Below are positions 51,250 through 60,116 of a stretch of 64,000 nt of DNA, piece by piece. The first letter of the stretch is position 1, and every line of letters starts with the position of its first letter. The translations under genes were made by a program, and so were the position numbers. Source of the DNA: Bacteroidota bacterium (GTDB lineage: Bacteria > Bacteroidota > Bacteroidia > Palsa-965); the NCBI GenBank assembly GCA_020402865.1, contig JADBYT010000026.1, positions 121,585 to 185,584 of the forward strand, read 5' to 3'. The notes beneath the pieces are model-generated. The model had not been told where the DNA came from and ran no database searches. It saw nothing but the letters and a program-made list of their open reading frames with translations.

Positions 51250-53106
51250 TTAGCGGTTAATCCACGATTTGCGCAGCTTGAGCTGGGCCGGAGTGGCATC
51301 GTTGGAAGGCGTGAGCACATGGCGGCGGTTTACCTCTACCGGATGCATACGTCCTTTGAGTTTCACTGTATAGGAGCTGCCGTCTTCGCGCTCACGACGA
51401 ACCTTCATCTTTATTTTGTAGCCAGGCTTGGTCATCGCCTTTTCTACAAAACTGCCAAGCACAGCAGCCGCATTATTGAGCGTTACTTTTTTTCCATTTA
51501 CCGATAAGATCTCATCGCCGCGCTGATAACCCATTTCACGCGCAAATGCGTTGGGCTCTTCCGGAAACAACACCAGCCGTCCGCGGTCGTCAACCATCAA
51601 CCCGTAACCACCAAACGGTGTGAGTGCCTGCGCCTTTACTTTCTTCTCATACCCGATTCCTACCGCCGCAAACACTTCTTCAAACGGCAGCGGTTCGTTT
51701 CCGGCCACATATCGCTTAAAGAAATCGCCGATTTCAGGATAGGTCATTGCCGTGATAATCTGAAAAAGCGAATCATCAGGAAACGATTTATCCTTGCCGA
51801 ACCGTTTCGACAAATCGCGCATGAGTTCCTGCGTACCATAGGTGCCGCCCGAAAGTTGCAGCAGTTTAATATCAAGACACATAGCAATGAGTGCGCCTTT
51901 CTGATACACGTTGCCGTATTGTTCTTCGTGTTTATCAAGCACCCCTTTGCTCATGGTGGTAAAGGGTAATTCATCGTCGTAGCGCGCGGTAGAGGTAACC
52001 ATTTTCTGACGCATCACGGCCAGAAAATCATCCATGCTCATAGAGCCATATTTCACCTGCACATGTTGCGCCGAATACTCGGTGAGTCCTTCGTACAGCC
52101 ATAGGTGCTGCGACATCTGCGGCTTATTGAAATCAAAATCGCCGATTTGCTCAGAATGGATGTTGAGCGGAGTAACGATGTGAAAAAACTCATGCGCCGC
52201 TACATCTTTTATCATTTGCGCTATGTCTTGCGGCTTTTCTTCATGCAGCGCATAGAACGATGAGTATGAATGTTCGAGCGCCCCCATTGACCCCGATTTA
52301 AATCCTACCTGCGGATCAGTAAGGTAAATGATAAAGGCGTAGTTGTTTACCGGAAGTGTGCCGCCGAGGTACTGCCGCTGCTGATCGAGCAGAATGCGCA
52401 AACTATCGGCCACAAATTGTGCACTCACTAGTTTTTTTGGCGAATACACCGAGATAAGTACATCGGTATTGCCCACCAGTAGGTGTGTGGTGTCGGGGCG
52501 ACAATACATCATCGGGCCATCAGCCAGATCCATGTAGTTCGCTACGTGGTAGGTGTCGGTGAGTTCGGTGCGGGTGACATCGTTAAGACCGGTAGCGCCG
52601 TAAAATCCGGGCGGGTGCGTAATGCTTACTTCGTAGCGCGAGCGCGTCAGGCCTTTGAAGTAGCCAAAGAAACCATGTGTGTTGATTACAAAATTTGTGT
52701 CGGCCTGAATGTTGGTGCCACCGGGTTCAAATACAAATGCCTTTTTCTGTGGCGTATCCCACGTGTCTTCTACATTGTAAGTGATTTTGTACAGCTTTTT
52801 CGCGTCGGTAATTGTCCACGAATTTTCGTTGCTGCGTTTCACCGGAAGTTTATTTTCCTGCGCATCATAAGCTTCAAAATCCCATACAAACCGCCCGAAA
52901 TCATATACCGAGTATGTACCCGGCACCATTGCGGGCATCATGTAAACGGCTGTGTCGGATGCAATTTTGGGAGTAATCAGTTCAACCTTCAACTGATCGC
53001 GTTTTACATTACGCAAATCAACCGAAAACTGATAGCGGTCGGTTTGTATTTGTGCGGCTGCCTGAAGCACGAAGCAGAGCGAGAAAAATAATACAGCTTT
53101 TTTCAT
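51250..53106 (-). CDS. M61-family glycyl aminopeptidase with PDZ domain
   Basis: 618 aa with a signal peptide (MKKAVLFFSLCFVLQAAA). The zinc motif is HEFFH at 305-309, with the third ligand Glu in 'LWLYEGLTEYSAQHV' near 339. An N-terminal beta domain (residues 20-190) and a C-terminal PDZ-like domain ('GLMVDDRGRLVLFPEEPNAFAREMGYQRGDEILSVNGKKV' in pieces) complete the family layout. M61 enzymes remove Gly/Ala from peptide N-termini in the periplasm. Confidence 0.92.
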   Translation of the reverse strand: MKKAVLFFSLCFVLQAAAQIQTDRYQFSVDLRNVKRDQLKVELITPKIASDTAVYMMPAMVPGTYSVYDFGRFVWDFEAYDAQENKLPVKRSNENSWTITDAKKLYKITYNVEDTWDTPQKKAFVFEPGGTNIQADTNFVINTHGFFGYFKGLTRSRYEVSITHPPGFYGATGLNDVTRTELTDTYHVANYMDLADGPMMYCRPDTTHLLVGNTDVLISVYSPKKLVSAQFVADSLRILLDQQRQYLGGTLPVNNYAFIIYLTDPQVGFKSGSMGALEHSYSSFYALHEEKPQDIAQMIKDVAAHEFFHIVTPLNIHSEQIGDFDFNKPQMSQHLWLYEGLTEYSAQHVQVKYGSMSMDDFLAVMRQKMVTSTARYDDELPFTTMSKGVLDKHEEQYGNVYQKGALIAMCLDIKLLQLSGGTYGTQELMRDLSKRFGKDKSFPDDSLFQIITAMTYPEIGDFFKRYVAGNEPLPFEEVFAAVGIGYEKKVKAQALTPFGGYGLMVDDRGRLVLFPEEPNAFAREMGYQRGDEILSVNGKKVTLNNAAAVLGSFVEKAMTKPGYKIKMKVRREREDGSSYTVKLKGRMHPVEVNRRHVLTPSNDATPAQLKLRKSWINR

Positions 53107-53129
53107 ATATCGTGTATTGAGCGATCGGA

Positions 53130-54149
53130 TTAATGCCAGCGGAAAAGTTTATCGGTTTTCCATTTGTAGCGCCACCAGAGAAATGCAATTACCACAGTCA
53201 TTACAATCAGGTAACTGATGTTTTCTGCGGCCATATTCATTTCGCCCACACTGCGCCAGATAGTACTCGATTGGATGGCACTGTCTGACGAAGTAATTAC
53301 CACTGCGCCAAACAGGTTGTTGATGAAGTGCATGCCCATTGCCAGTTCAAGCCCTTCATCGAGCACGGTAATTACACCAAACAAAATGGCAGGCAGCAAA
53401 TATTGCGGCAGCACGGCAAGCCGCCCGTATTTAGCCGCTTCGGGATTAAACATGTGCATGCCGGCAAAAATGAGTGAGGTAATTATGATGCCCCACACCG
53501 GGCTTTTGGTGGCCTGAGCAAAACCCTGAAGCAAGTTTCCGCGCATGAAAAATTCTTCGAACCAGGTTTGAACCGGGAGCAGCAATATGGCTACCACAAA
53601 GGAAGGAATGAAGTCTTTTACACTGAATGAATAAACCACTTCATCGGGCTTGCTTGCCATATTCACCGCCAGCATTACAGCCATTAAACCACCCCAAAGC
53701 GTGAGACCGGTAATGAAGCGTTCGCGGCGGAATTTCGGGTGGCCTGTAACAATACTCAGAAATTTTTTACGCTGCACTTTGGTTACGCCCAGCCAAAGCC
53801 CGGCCATGGCCACCACAAAAATGAACAGTGTGAGCGCAAGCACTAACCACGGTGGCTGATGAATTATTTCCGGGTTGAGCAGCTTTGAATTGATGTCGGG
53901 ATCGGTGAGGTTTACGTATTTGTTTTTTATTGCGATAACGGCAATAAACAAAAACGGGATTTGTCCAAGCAAATATCCGCCCATGGCCAATGCACCGGTG
54001 GCGAGGTAAAAGCCAAACTTATTTCGGCCCTGAAGGCCGGCCTGCATGAATTTGTTGTATAGCACGGGCGCGGGTTCGGGCGCAGGTGCCTGCGAAGGCC
54101 AGTAAGGTGTTGCCGGCCCGTTTGGGGGGATGTGGTTTTCGTGTTCCAT
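53130..54149 (-). CDS. CPBP-family intramembrane protease
   Basis: 339 aa with about eight membrane helices. The motifs are present in order: 'TWFEEFFMRGNLLQGF' (EExxxR, residues about 189-196), 'SLIFAGMHMFNPEA' (FxxxH) and 'LAMGMHFINNLFGA' (HxxxN/D). These are the catalytic Glu, Arg and His of the Rce1/CPBP (Abi) family, which cleaves within or near membranes. A long Pro-rich N-terminal tail precedes the membrane part. Substrate unknown. Confidence 0.92.
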   Translation of the reverse strand: MEHENHIPPNGPATPYWPSQAPAPEPAPVLYNKFMQAGLQGRNKFGFYLATGALAMGGYLLGQIPFLFIAVIAIKNKYVNLTDPDINSKLLNPEIIHQPPWLVLALTLFIFVVAMAGLWLGVTKVQRKKFLSIVTGHPKFRRERFITGLTLWGGLMAVMLAVNMASKPDEVVYSFSVKDFIPSFVVAILLLPVQTWFEEFFMRGNLLQGFAQATKSPVWGIIITSLIFAGMHMFNPEAAKYGRLAVLPQYLLPAILFGVITVLDEGLELAMGMHFINNLFGAVVITSSDSAIQSSTIWRSVGEMNMAAENISYLIVMTVVIAFLWWRYKWKTDKLFRWH

Positions 54150-54175
54150 AACTCAGTACTGCAATACTAACGCAA

Positions 54176-54200
54176 AAAACCGGGCTTATGACCCGGTTTT
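54176..54200 (-). terminator. Terminator of the cyclophilin gene
   Basis: Perfect 9-bp stem (54176-54184 with 54192-54200) and a T run on the minus strand, 36 bases after the cyclophilin stop. Confidence 0.8.
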
Positions 54201-54235
54201 CATACGAATTAAGTTACTGGTTAGATGACCGGTAA

Positions 54236-54706
54236 TCAGGCATTACCGGCGGCATCGTCGTGAATGGTCACTTTTTCAATGCTGTCGCCTTCGCGAATCG
54301 AGTCGAGAATTTCGAGGCCGCTGGTTACTTTGCCAAAGCAGGTGTGTTTGCGGTCGAGGTGAGCGGTTTGCTGGCGGCTGAGTACCACAAAAAATTGTGA
54401 GCCGCCTGTGTTGGGGCCACGGTGCGCCATAGAGAGCACGCCACGATCGTGGTACTGGTTGCCGCCGGTAAGTTCGCAGGGAATGGTCCAGCCGGGGCCG
54501 CCTGTGCCGGGCATGCCGGTTGCGCCTTCGCGGGTGTTGGGGCATCCGCCCTGAATTACAAAGCCCGGAATTACGCGGTGCCATTTCAGGCCGTCGTAAA
54601 AGCCGCTTTTTGCCAGTTTCACAAAGTTGGCCACGTGTCCCGGAGCATCCTGCTCGTAGAAAGACACGGTGAGCGTGCCTTTGTTGGTTACAATATCTGC
54701 TGTCAT
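54236..54706 (-). CDS. Cyclophilin-type peptidyl-prolyl isomerase
   Basis: 156 aa, no signal peptide, so cytoplasmic. 'TVSFYEQDAPGHVANFVKLA' starts the fold; 'FYDGLKWHRVIPGFVIQGG' has the active-site Arg and Phe, then 'GVLSMAHRGPNTGGSQFFV' with Met, Gln and Phe, and 'LDRKHTCFGKVTSGLEIL' with the Trp replaced by His/Phe. It speeds cis/trans Xaa-Pro isomerisation. Own terminator. Confidence 0.95.
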   Translation of the reverse strand: MTADIVTNKGTLTVSFYEQDAPGHVANFVKLAKSGFYDGLKWHRVIPGFVIQGGCPNTREGATGMPGTGGPGWTIPCELTGGNQYHDRGVLSMAHRGPNTGGSQFFVVLSRQQTAHLDRKHTCFGKVTSGLEILDSIREGDSIEKVTIHDDAAGNA

Positions 54707-54907
54707 ATGTATAGTATGCGTGTTCGTATCTGGCGCGAAGATCGGTATTTTTTGCGGAGTAAAAGCAGGCGGGTTTTGCCTGTAAACGGCGGGAAATCAG
54801 AAATGCCTGCCGGGCATGTTACCCGGGCCTGCGCATATTTAATTATCTCTGCTGCGTATTTCTGATTGCTCAACTAAAATACGCACGTGTACTGGTTTCA
54901 TTTGCAA
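54707..54907. other. Noncoding gap with a long-range inverted repeat
   Basis: Contains perfect 10-bp arms AATCAGAAAT (54795-54804) and ATTTCTGATT (54858-54867), with an inner GC-rich inverted repeat (CCGGGC...CCCGG). No T run follows, so it is not a typical terminator. It could shape the 3' end of the hydrolase transcript. Confidence 0.4.
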
Positions 54908-55681
54908 TTACAGTGCAAAATTGCGCACCGCCTCATAAAATGCATCAGGCTGGTTGGCGTGTACCCAATGGCCGGCATCGGCTATTGTAATAAGTTGCGA
55001 ATGAGTGAAAAGCTGCGGAAGCTGCGCCGCATCCTCGTCGGTGACGTAATTTGATTTTGCGCCGCGTATAAAAAGCGTTTCAATTTCGCACGGAGCCGGT
55101 GTTTCGGTGGGCTCGGCCACAATGTGCATGTTTTGACTGATAACCGGGAGGTTGAAACGCCAGTCGAGCTGTTTACCGCCGCCGGGTAAATCGCGCCAGT
55201 AAAGATTTTTGAGCAGGAATTGTATGGTGCCTTCGTCGTGCAGGTGTGTGCGCAACACGGCTTCTGCATCCTTTCGCGATTCGAGCGCGGGCAGATTCAC
55301 ATCGAGCAGCGCAGCTACCACATCCTGCTGCCCCACCGGATAACGGCGCGGCGCAATATCAGCCACAATGAGTTTTGAAATGGCCATCGGATAATCAAGA
55401 GCGAGGCGCATGGCCGTTTTTCCGCCCATCGAATGCCCGAGCAACACCACATCATGCAGGCGCTCAGTACCGAAAAACTCAACCACATCATCGGCCATAG
55501 CTGTGTAGCTCCATTCATCGCTGTGCGGCGACTGCCCGTGATTGCGAAGGTCAAGTGTGTAAACGGTAAACTCGTCGGCCCAGCGTTTGGCCAGCGCTGC
55601 CCAGTTGTCGGAAATACCAAACAGTCCGTGCAAAACTACTAATGGCCGCCCGCTGCCTTGTTTGCGGTAGAAAAGTTGCAT
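54908..55681 (-). CDS. Alpha/beta hydrolase, YbfF-like
   Basis: 257 aa, no signal peptide. 'MQLFYRKQGSGRPLVVLHGLFGISDNW' starts the fold; 'TLDLRNHGQSPHSDEWSY' is characteristic of the YbfF esterase group; the nucleophile is Ser in 'LLGHSMGGKTAMRLAL' (residue about 94). The acid lies in 'LFIRGAKSNYV' and the His in 'DAGHWVHANQPDAF'. It probably hydrolyses acyl esters or thioesters. Starts 38 bases after the thyA stop on the same strand. Confidence 0.88.
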   Translation of the reverse strand: MQLFYRKQGSGRPLVVLHGLFGISDNWAALAKRWADEFTVYTLDLRNHGQSPHSDEWSYTAMADDVVEFFGTERLHDVVLLGHSMGGKTAMRLALDYPMAISKLIVADIAPRRYPVGQQDVVAALLDVNLPALESRKDAEAVLRTHLHDEGTIQFLLKNLYWRDLPGGGKQLDWRFNLPVISQNMHIVAEPTETPAPCEIETLFIRGAKSNYVTDEDAAQLPQLFTHSQLITIADAGHWVHANQPDAFYEAVRNFAL

Positions 55682-55719
55682 AGCGGGTGTAAAGGTCGTA
55701 AAGAATTAACTTCTATGCA

Positions 55720-56514
55720 CTACACCGCCACAACCGCCTTAATATGCGGATGCGGATCATAGCCCTCCAGCACAAAATCCTCAAACTTAAACCCAAAAAT
55801 ATCGTTCACCTCCGGATTGATTTTCATCACCGGCAGTTTGCGGCATTCGCGGCTGAGCTGGAGTTTGGCTTGCTCAATGTGATTGCTGTAGAGGTGTGCA
55901 TCGCCGAGGGTATGTACAAACTCGCCGGGCCGGAGGTTGCATACCTGCGCCACCATCATGGTGAGCAGGGCGTAGGAGGCTATGTTAAACGGCACGCCGA
56001 GGAAAATATCGGCGCTGCGCTGATAGAGCTGGCAGCTGAGTTTGCCATCGGCCACATAGAACTGGAAAAAGGCGTGGCAGGGTGGCAGTTTCATGTGTTC
56101 AATTTCGCCTACATTCCACGCACTCACAATCAGGCGGCGCGAATCAGGGTTACGGCGGATCTGGTCAATCACCTGCGTAATCTGGTCGATATGGCGGCCA
56201 TCAGCCGTGGGCCACGAGCGCCACTGTGAGCCGTAAACCGGACCGAGATTACCGTTTTCGTCGGCCCATTCGTCCCAAATGCTTACGCCGTTTTCCTTGA
56301 GGTAGGCAATATTGGTATCGCCGCGCAGGAACCAGAGCAGCTCGTGTATGATGGAGCGCAGGTGCAGCTTTTTGGTAGTGACCACCGGAAAACCGTCCTG
56401 CAGGTTAAAACGCATCTGGTAGCCAAACACGCTGATGGTGCCTGTGCCTGTGCGGTCGGTTTTCACAGCGCCGTGATCAAGCACGTGCTGCATAAGCTGG
56501 TGATACTGCTGCAT
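55720..56514 (-). CDS. thyA: Thymidylate synthase
   Basis: 264 aa. '[20 protein letters not shown]' binds dUMP phosphate, '[10 protein letters not shown]' follows, and the catalytic Cys is in '[12 protein letters not shown]' (residue about 146). '[20 protein letters not shown]' and '[12 protein letters not shown]' complete the active site. It methylates dUMP to dTMP with methylene-tetrahydrofolate. Its promoter is at 56535; likely leads an operon with the YbfF-like hydrolase. Confidence 0.97.
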   Translation of the reverse strand: MQQYHQLMQHVLDHGAVKTDRTGTGTISVFGYQMRFNLQDGFPVVTTKKLHLRSIIHELLWFLRGDTNIAYLKENGVSIWDEWADENGNLGPVYGSQWRSWPTADGRHIDQITQVIDQIRRNPDSRRLIVSAWNVGEIEHMKLPPCHAFFQFYVADGKLSCQLYQRSADIFLGVPFNIASYALLTMMVAQVCNLRPGEFVHTLGDAHLYSNHIEQAKLQLSRECRKLPVMKINPEVNDIFGFKFEDFVLEGYDPHPHIKAVVAV

Positions 56515-56534
56515 AGCCGGGAAAATTGGTTGTA

Positions 56535-56542
56535 CAAAGTTA
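56535..56542 (-). promoter_or_regulatory. -7 promoter box of thyA
   Basis: TAACTTTG on the minus strand, perfect TAnnTTTG, 20 bases before ATG 56514. Confidence 0.6.
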
Positions 56543-56616
56543 CGGCAGGGCAGGGAAGGGCAAAACCGGGTTTTTCAGATTTTATTAACGGGTGATTTTC
56601 ACCCGGCCAATTCCGT

Positions 56617-56624
56617 TATTATTG
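56617..56624 (+). promoter_or_regulatory. -7-like box of the 56630 gene
   Basis: TATTATTG (one base off), ending 5 bases before ATG 56630. Confidence 0.45.
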
Positions 56625-56629
56625 TATTC

Positions 56630-57244
56630 ATGCCAAACCGGTTTTTCCTGTTTCTTATCCTGTGGTTCACTGCCGGAAATGTGGTTGCTCAGCAGCCTTT
56701 TTTCGACTCCCTTGCGCTGGCAAAGCGCGGCATCAGGCAAATTGTGGTGCTTTCCGACTATAAAGATCCCGACAGTTCCTCGGTGCGGGTGTTTGATACC
56801 TTACAGGTGGCTCAGTTTGGCCGGATGCAGACGTATCCGCTGGCTCAGGTGGCGGTGGCTTTTACATCCGAAATGAAAGAACCCGGCAGCAACGTGCTTA
56901 TTGAAACGCGCAACGCAAACACCGGAAAAACCGATTTTACCGAGGTTACACATTATCCCGCCCAGCAGCTCATTATTGCCATCGAACAAAAAAATCTGCC
57001 TACTGATTCGGCATGGAAATTATCCCGCAACTGCCCCCATCATCCTGCTGATTCCATTATTTACCGCTACGATAATCAACAACGGCTTACCGACAAAACG
57101 GTGTATCGTAAAAATAAACTCATTACCCGCGAAACATATACATACAGCCGAAGCGGATTGCCCGAAACCGCGGCCATATATGATCCGAAGTTTTTGCTTT
57201 CGCCCGAAGGAACCTGTGTGCGAAAGTATGTGTATCTGAAGTAA
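56630..57244 (+). CDS. Hypothetical secreted protein
   Basis: 204 aa with a signal peptide (MPNRFFLFLILWFTAGNVVA). The mature part reads as beta-rich with repeated 'YKDPDSSSVRVFDTLQVA' and 'YDNQQRLTDKTVYRKNKLIT' segments resembling YD/RHS-type or toxin-antitoxin MORN-like strands, but no family is certain. Alone between divergent promoters. Confidence 0.65.
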   Translation: MPNRFFLFLILWFTAGNVVAQQPFFDSLALAKRGIRQIVVLSDYKDPDSSSVRVFDTLQVAQFGRMQTYPLAQVAVAFTSEMKEPGSNVLIETRNANTGKTDFTEVTHYPAQQLIIAIEQKNLPTDSAWKLSRNCPHHPADSIIYRYDNQQRLTDKTVYRKNKLITRETYTYSRSGLPETAAIYDPKFLLSPEGTCVRKYVYLK

Positions 57245-57344
57245 CTGGAAAATCAGAACCAGCTATACGGATAAACAAATTACCGCATTGCCGGCCCCGG
57301 GGGGATAACCTCTTTTTCGAGCCATTCTCACCCCTTTATTTTAT

Positions 57345-57352
57345 TACATTTG
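57345..57352 (+). promoter_or_regulatory. -7 promoter box of the permease operon
   Basis: TACATTTG, perfect TAnnTTTG, 36 bases before ATG 57389; one of the few here with room for a leader. Confidence 0.6.
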
Positions 57353-57388
57353 CCAGAGCCTGAAACCAAAGCAGGCAGCAACTCCTAC

Positions 57389-59335
57389 ATGGCATTCAAA
57401 GATTTATTCCGAAAAAAATCGGTTACTCAAATCCTGAAACAGGTTGAGCTTGAAGGAAGCGACGGCCACGGCGGCACACTTTCCAAGCATCTTGGCGTGC
57501 GCGATCTTACTGCGCTGGGCATTGCGGCCATTATTGGCGCCGGAATTTTTACCACCATCGGTAAAGCCAGTTTTGATGGCGGGCCGGGTGTAATTTTCCT
57601 GTTCCTCTTTACCGCCATTGCCTGCGGTTTTGCCGCGTTTGCCTACGCCGAATTTGCCTCCATGCTGCCGGTATCGGGCAGTGCATATACCTATTCCTAC
57701 GTAGCCTTTGGTGAGTTATTTGCCTGGATTATCGGCTGGGCGTTGATTATGGAATATGCCATTGGCAATATAGCCGTGGCCATTGGCTGGTCGGGCTACT
57801 TTACCTCGCTGCTGGAAAGCGGAGGCATTCATTTACCCGCCTGGCTTACTACCGATGTATTTACCGCACACAAAGGCTTTAACGAAGCCATGGCTGCACT
57901 CTCGTCGGGCAGCATTGCCTCACCGGCCGCGCTCGAAGGCGGTTTGCGCGAGGCTTATCTCGCCTGGACTGAATGCCCGAAAATTTTTGGCCTGCACATT
58001 ATTTTCGATGCGCCGGCGGTGCTTATTGTGGGGCTCATTACCTGGCTCGTGTACCGGGGTATTAAAGAATCGCGCAATGCCAGCAATGCGATGGTTATTA
58101 TTAAGCTGGCCATTATTCTGCTGGTTATTGCAGTGGGCATATTTTATGTGGATACCGATAACTGGGATCCGTTTGCCCCCAACGGCATTACGGGCATTCT
58201 CAAGGGCGTATCGGCGGTGTTCTTTGCCTACATTGGTTTTGATGCCATTTCTACTACAGCCGAAGAATGCAAGGATCCGCAACGCGATTTGCCGCGTGGC
58301 ATGATGTGGGCCATTGTAATCTGCACCGTGCTTTATGTGCTCATTGCGCTGGTGCTTACCGGCATGGTAAGTTTCGAAAAACTTAATGTGGACGATCCGC
58401 TGGCTTTTGTGTTTCAGGAACTTGACCTGAAATGGCTGTCAGGTATTATTGCCGTAAGCGCCATTGTGGCCATGGCCAGCGTGTTGCTGGTGTTTCAGCT
58501 AGGCCAGCCGCGCATCTGGATGAGCATGAGCCGCGATGGTTTGCTGCCCAAACGTTTTGCCAAACTGCACCCGCGTTTCAAAACACCGTCGTTTGCCACT
58601 ATCGTAGCTGGCCTTATTGTAGGCGGCGGCGTGCTGTTTATGAACCTGAGCTTTGTAACCGACCTCACCAGCATTGGAACCCTGTTTGCATTTGTGCTGG
58701 TGTGTGCCGGTGTGCTGCGCCTTGAAACGCTGCCCGATGCACCTCGCGGAAAATTCCGCACACCTTACTTCAACTCGCAGTTTGTAGTGCCGGTGCTGGT
58801 GGTGCTTTCCATTGTGCTCACGTTCATGTTTGCCAAAGAAGGCACCATGGATTTTCTAAGCAGCCGCACGCTTAATACCGATACAGAAGCACTCACCAAG
58901 GCAATTGTGCAAAACGGCAAGGAGGCCGAAGTACGCAACTTCCTCGCATCAGAAATCAAACTCGCTCCCGAATCGTTTGATACTTCATCCACCGCAGGTT
59001 TACTCAACGGTCTTTCAGACAATACGCGCCATGATGTAATACGCCGCCTGCCGGTTGATTATTCCTTGAAATATCAAAGCGGGCTGGGTGTGTTTGCACA
59101 CAACATACCCATGTGGATTTTTATCCTCATTACCTTCTTCATTTCCTACCGGTGTGTAATGAAAAAACTTTCACTCATTCCGGTGCTCGGCCTGCTCTCG
59201 TGTTTGTATATGATGGCACAGATTCCCATTCACCAGTGGCTTTGGTTTACGGTGTGGCTGGTAATTGGTCTGGTCATTTACTTCAACTACGGCCGCAAGC
59301 ACAGTCGTTTGGCGCAGGCTAATAACGCGGCTTAA
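57389..59335 (+). CDS. APC-family amino-acid permease
   Basis: 648 aa from ATG 57389, longer than the usual 450-500. Starts with a cytoplasmic tail, then 'LTALGIAAIIGAGIFTTIGKA' (TM1 with the GAGIF substrate loop), 'YTYSYVAFGELFAWIIGWAL', 'FFAYIGFDAISTTAEECKDPQRDLPRGM' in pieces, and 'RIWMSMSRDGLLPKRFAKLHP'. About 13-14 helices. An extra soluble loop (residues about 505-585) sits between the last pairs and explains the extra length. It moves amino acids or polyamines; substrate not clear. First gene of a four-gene run. Confidence 0.92.
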   Translation: MAFKDLFRKKSVTQILKQVELEGSDGHGGTLSKHLGVRDLTALGIAAIIGAGIFTTIGKASFDGGPGVIFLFLFTAIACGFAAFAYAEFASMLPVSGSAYTYSYVAFGELFAWIIGWALIMEYAIGNIAVAIGWSGYFTSLLESGGIHLPAWLTTDVFTAHKGFNEAMAALSSGSIASPAALEGGLREAYLAWTECPKIFGLHIIFDAPAVLIVGLITWLVYRGIKESRNASNAMVIIKLAIILLVIAVGIFYVDTDNWDPFAPNGITGILKGVSAVFFAYIGFDAISTTAEECKDPQRDLPRGMMWAIVICTVLYVLIALVLTGMVSFEKLNVDDPLAFVFQELDLKWLSGIIAVSAIVAMASVLLVFQLGQPRIWMSMSRDGLLPKRFAKLHPRFKTPSFATIVAGLIVGGGVLFMNLSFVTDLTSIGTLFAFVLVCAGVLRLETLPDAPRGKFRTPYFNSQFVVPVLVVLSIVLTFMFAKEGTMDFLSSRTLNTDTEALTKAIVQNGKEAEVRNFLASEIKLAPESFDTSSTAGLLNGLSDNTRHDVIRRLPVDYSLKYQSGLGVFAHNIPMWIFILITFFISYRCVMKKLSLIPVLGLLSCLYMMAQIPIHQWLWFTVWLVIGLVIYFNYGRKHSRLAQANNAA

Positions 59336-59339
59336 TTGT

Positions 59340-60116
59340 ATGGCAGCAACAAAAAAAACAATACTGATTACCGGCGCATCAGCCGGTTTTGGAAAAGCCA
59401 CTGCCGAGTTGTTTGCGGCCAATGGCTGGAACATCATCATTACCGGCCGCCGCAAAGTACGTCTCGAACTGCTCGAAAGGCAGCTCCGCGAAAAGTTTGG
59501 AGTGAATGTACTTTCGCTGGCGTTTGACGTACGCAATGCGGCTGATGTGAAAACCGTGTTCGGCAATTTACCTGCGGAGTGGAACAGCATTGATGTGCTG
59601 GTAAATAATGCCGGACTTGCTGCCGGACTTGCGCCGGTGCAGGAGGGTAGTCTCGACGACTGGGAGCAGATGATTGATACCAATGTGAAAGGGTTGCTGT
59701 ATGTAACCCGTGCAGTGGCACCACTTATGCAAAGCCGTAAGCAAGGGCACATTGTAAACATTGGTTCCATTGCAGGTAAGGAAGTGTATGCCAACGGCAA
59801 TGTGTATTGTGCCACCAAACATGCGGTTGACGCGCTTACCAAAGCCATGCGTATTGATTTGCTTCCGCATCATATTAAGGTTACACAAATTGCGCCCGGC
59901 ATGGCCGAAACCGAGTTTTCTCTGGTACGTTTCAAGGGCGATGAGCAGCGGGCAAAAACGGTGTATGCCGGATTGCAGCCGCTTACTGCCGAAGATATTG
60001 CCGAAACTATTTTCTGGGTCGTAAACCGCCCGGCGCATGTAAACATCAACGACATGGTGATTATGCCTGCTGCACAGGCCAATTCCACCACGGTAAACCG
60101 ACATTCTCAGACATGA
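59340..60116 (+). CDS. Short-chain dehydrogenase/reductase, YdfG-like
   Basis: 258 aa from ATG 59340. Cofactor motif 'ILITGASAGFGKATAELFA' (residues about 8-26), 'NNAGLAAGLAPVQEG', catalytic Ser in 'IVNIGSIAGKEVY' and Tyr/Lys in 'GNVYCATKHAVDALTKAM'. The tail 'RPAHVNINDMVIMPAAQ' is shared with E. coli YdfG (NADP-dependent serine/3-hydroxy-acid dehydrogenase). It starts 4 bases after the permease stop and its stop overlaps the next start. Confidence 0.92.
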   Translation: MAATKKTILITGASAGFGKATAELFAANGWNIIITGRRKVRLELLERQLREKFGVNVLSLAFDVRNAADVKTVFGNLPAEWNSIDVLVNNAGLAAGLAPVQEGSLDDWEQMIDTNVKGLLYVTRAVAPLMQSRKQGHIVNIGSIAGKEVYANGNVYCATKHAVDALTKAMRIDLLPHHIKVTQIAPGMAETEFSLVRFKGDEQRAKTVYAGLQPLTAEDIAETIFWVVNRPAHVNINDMVIMPAAQANSTTVNRHSQT

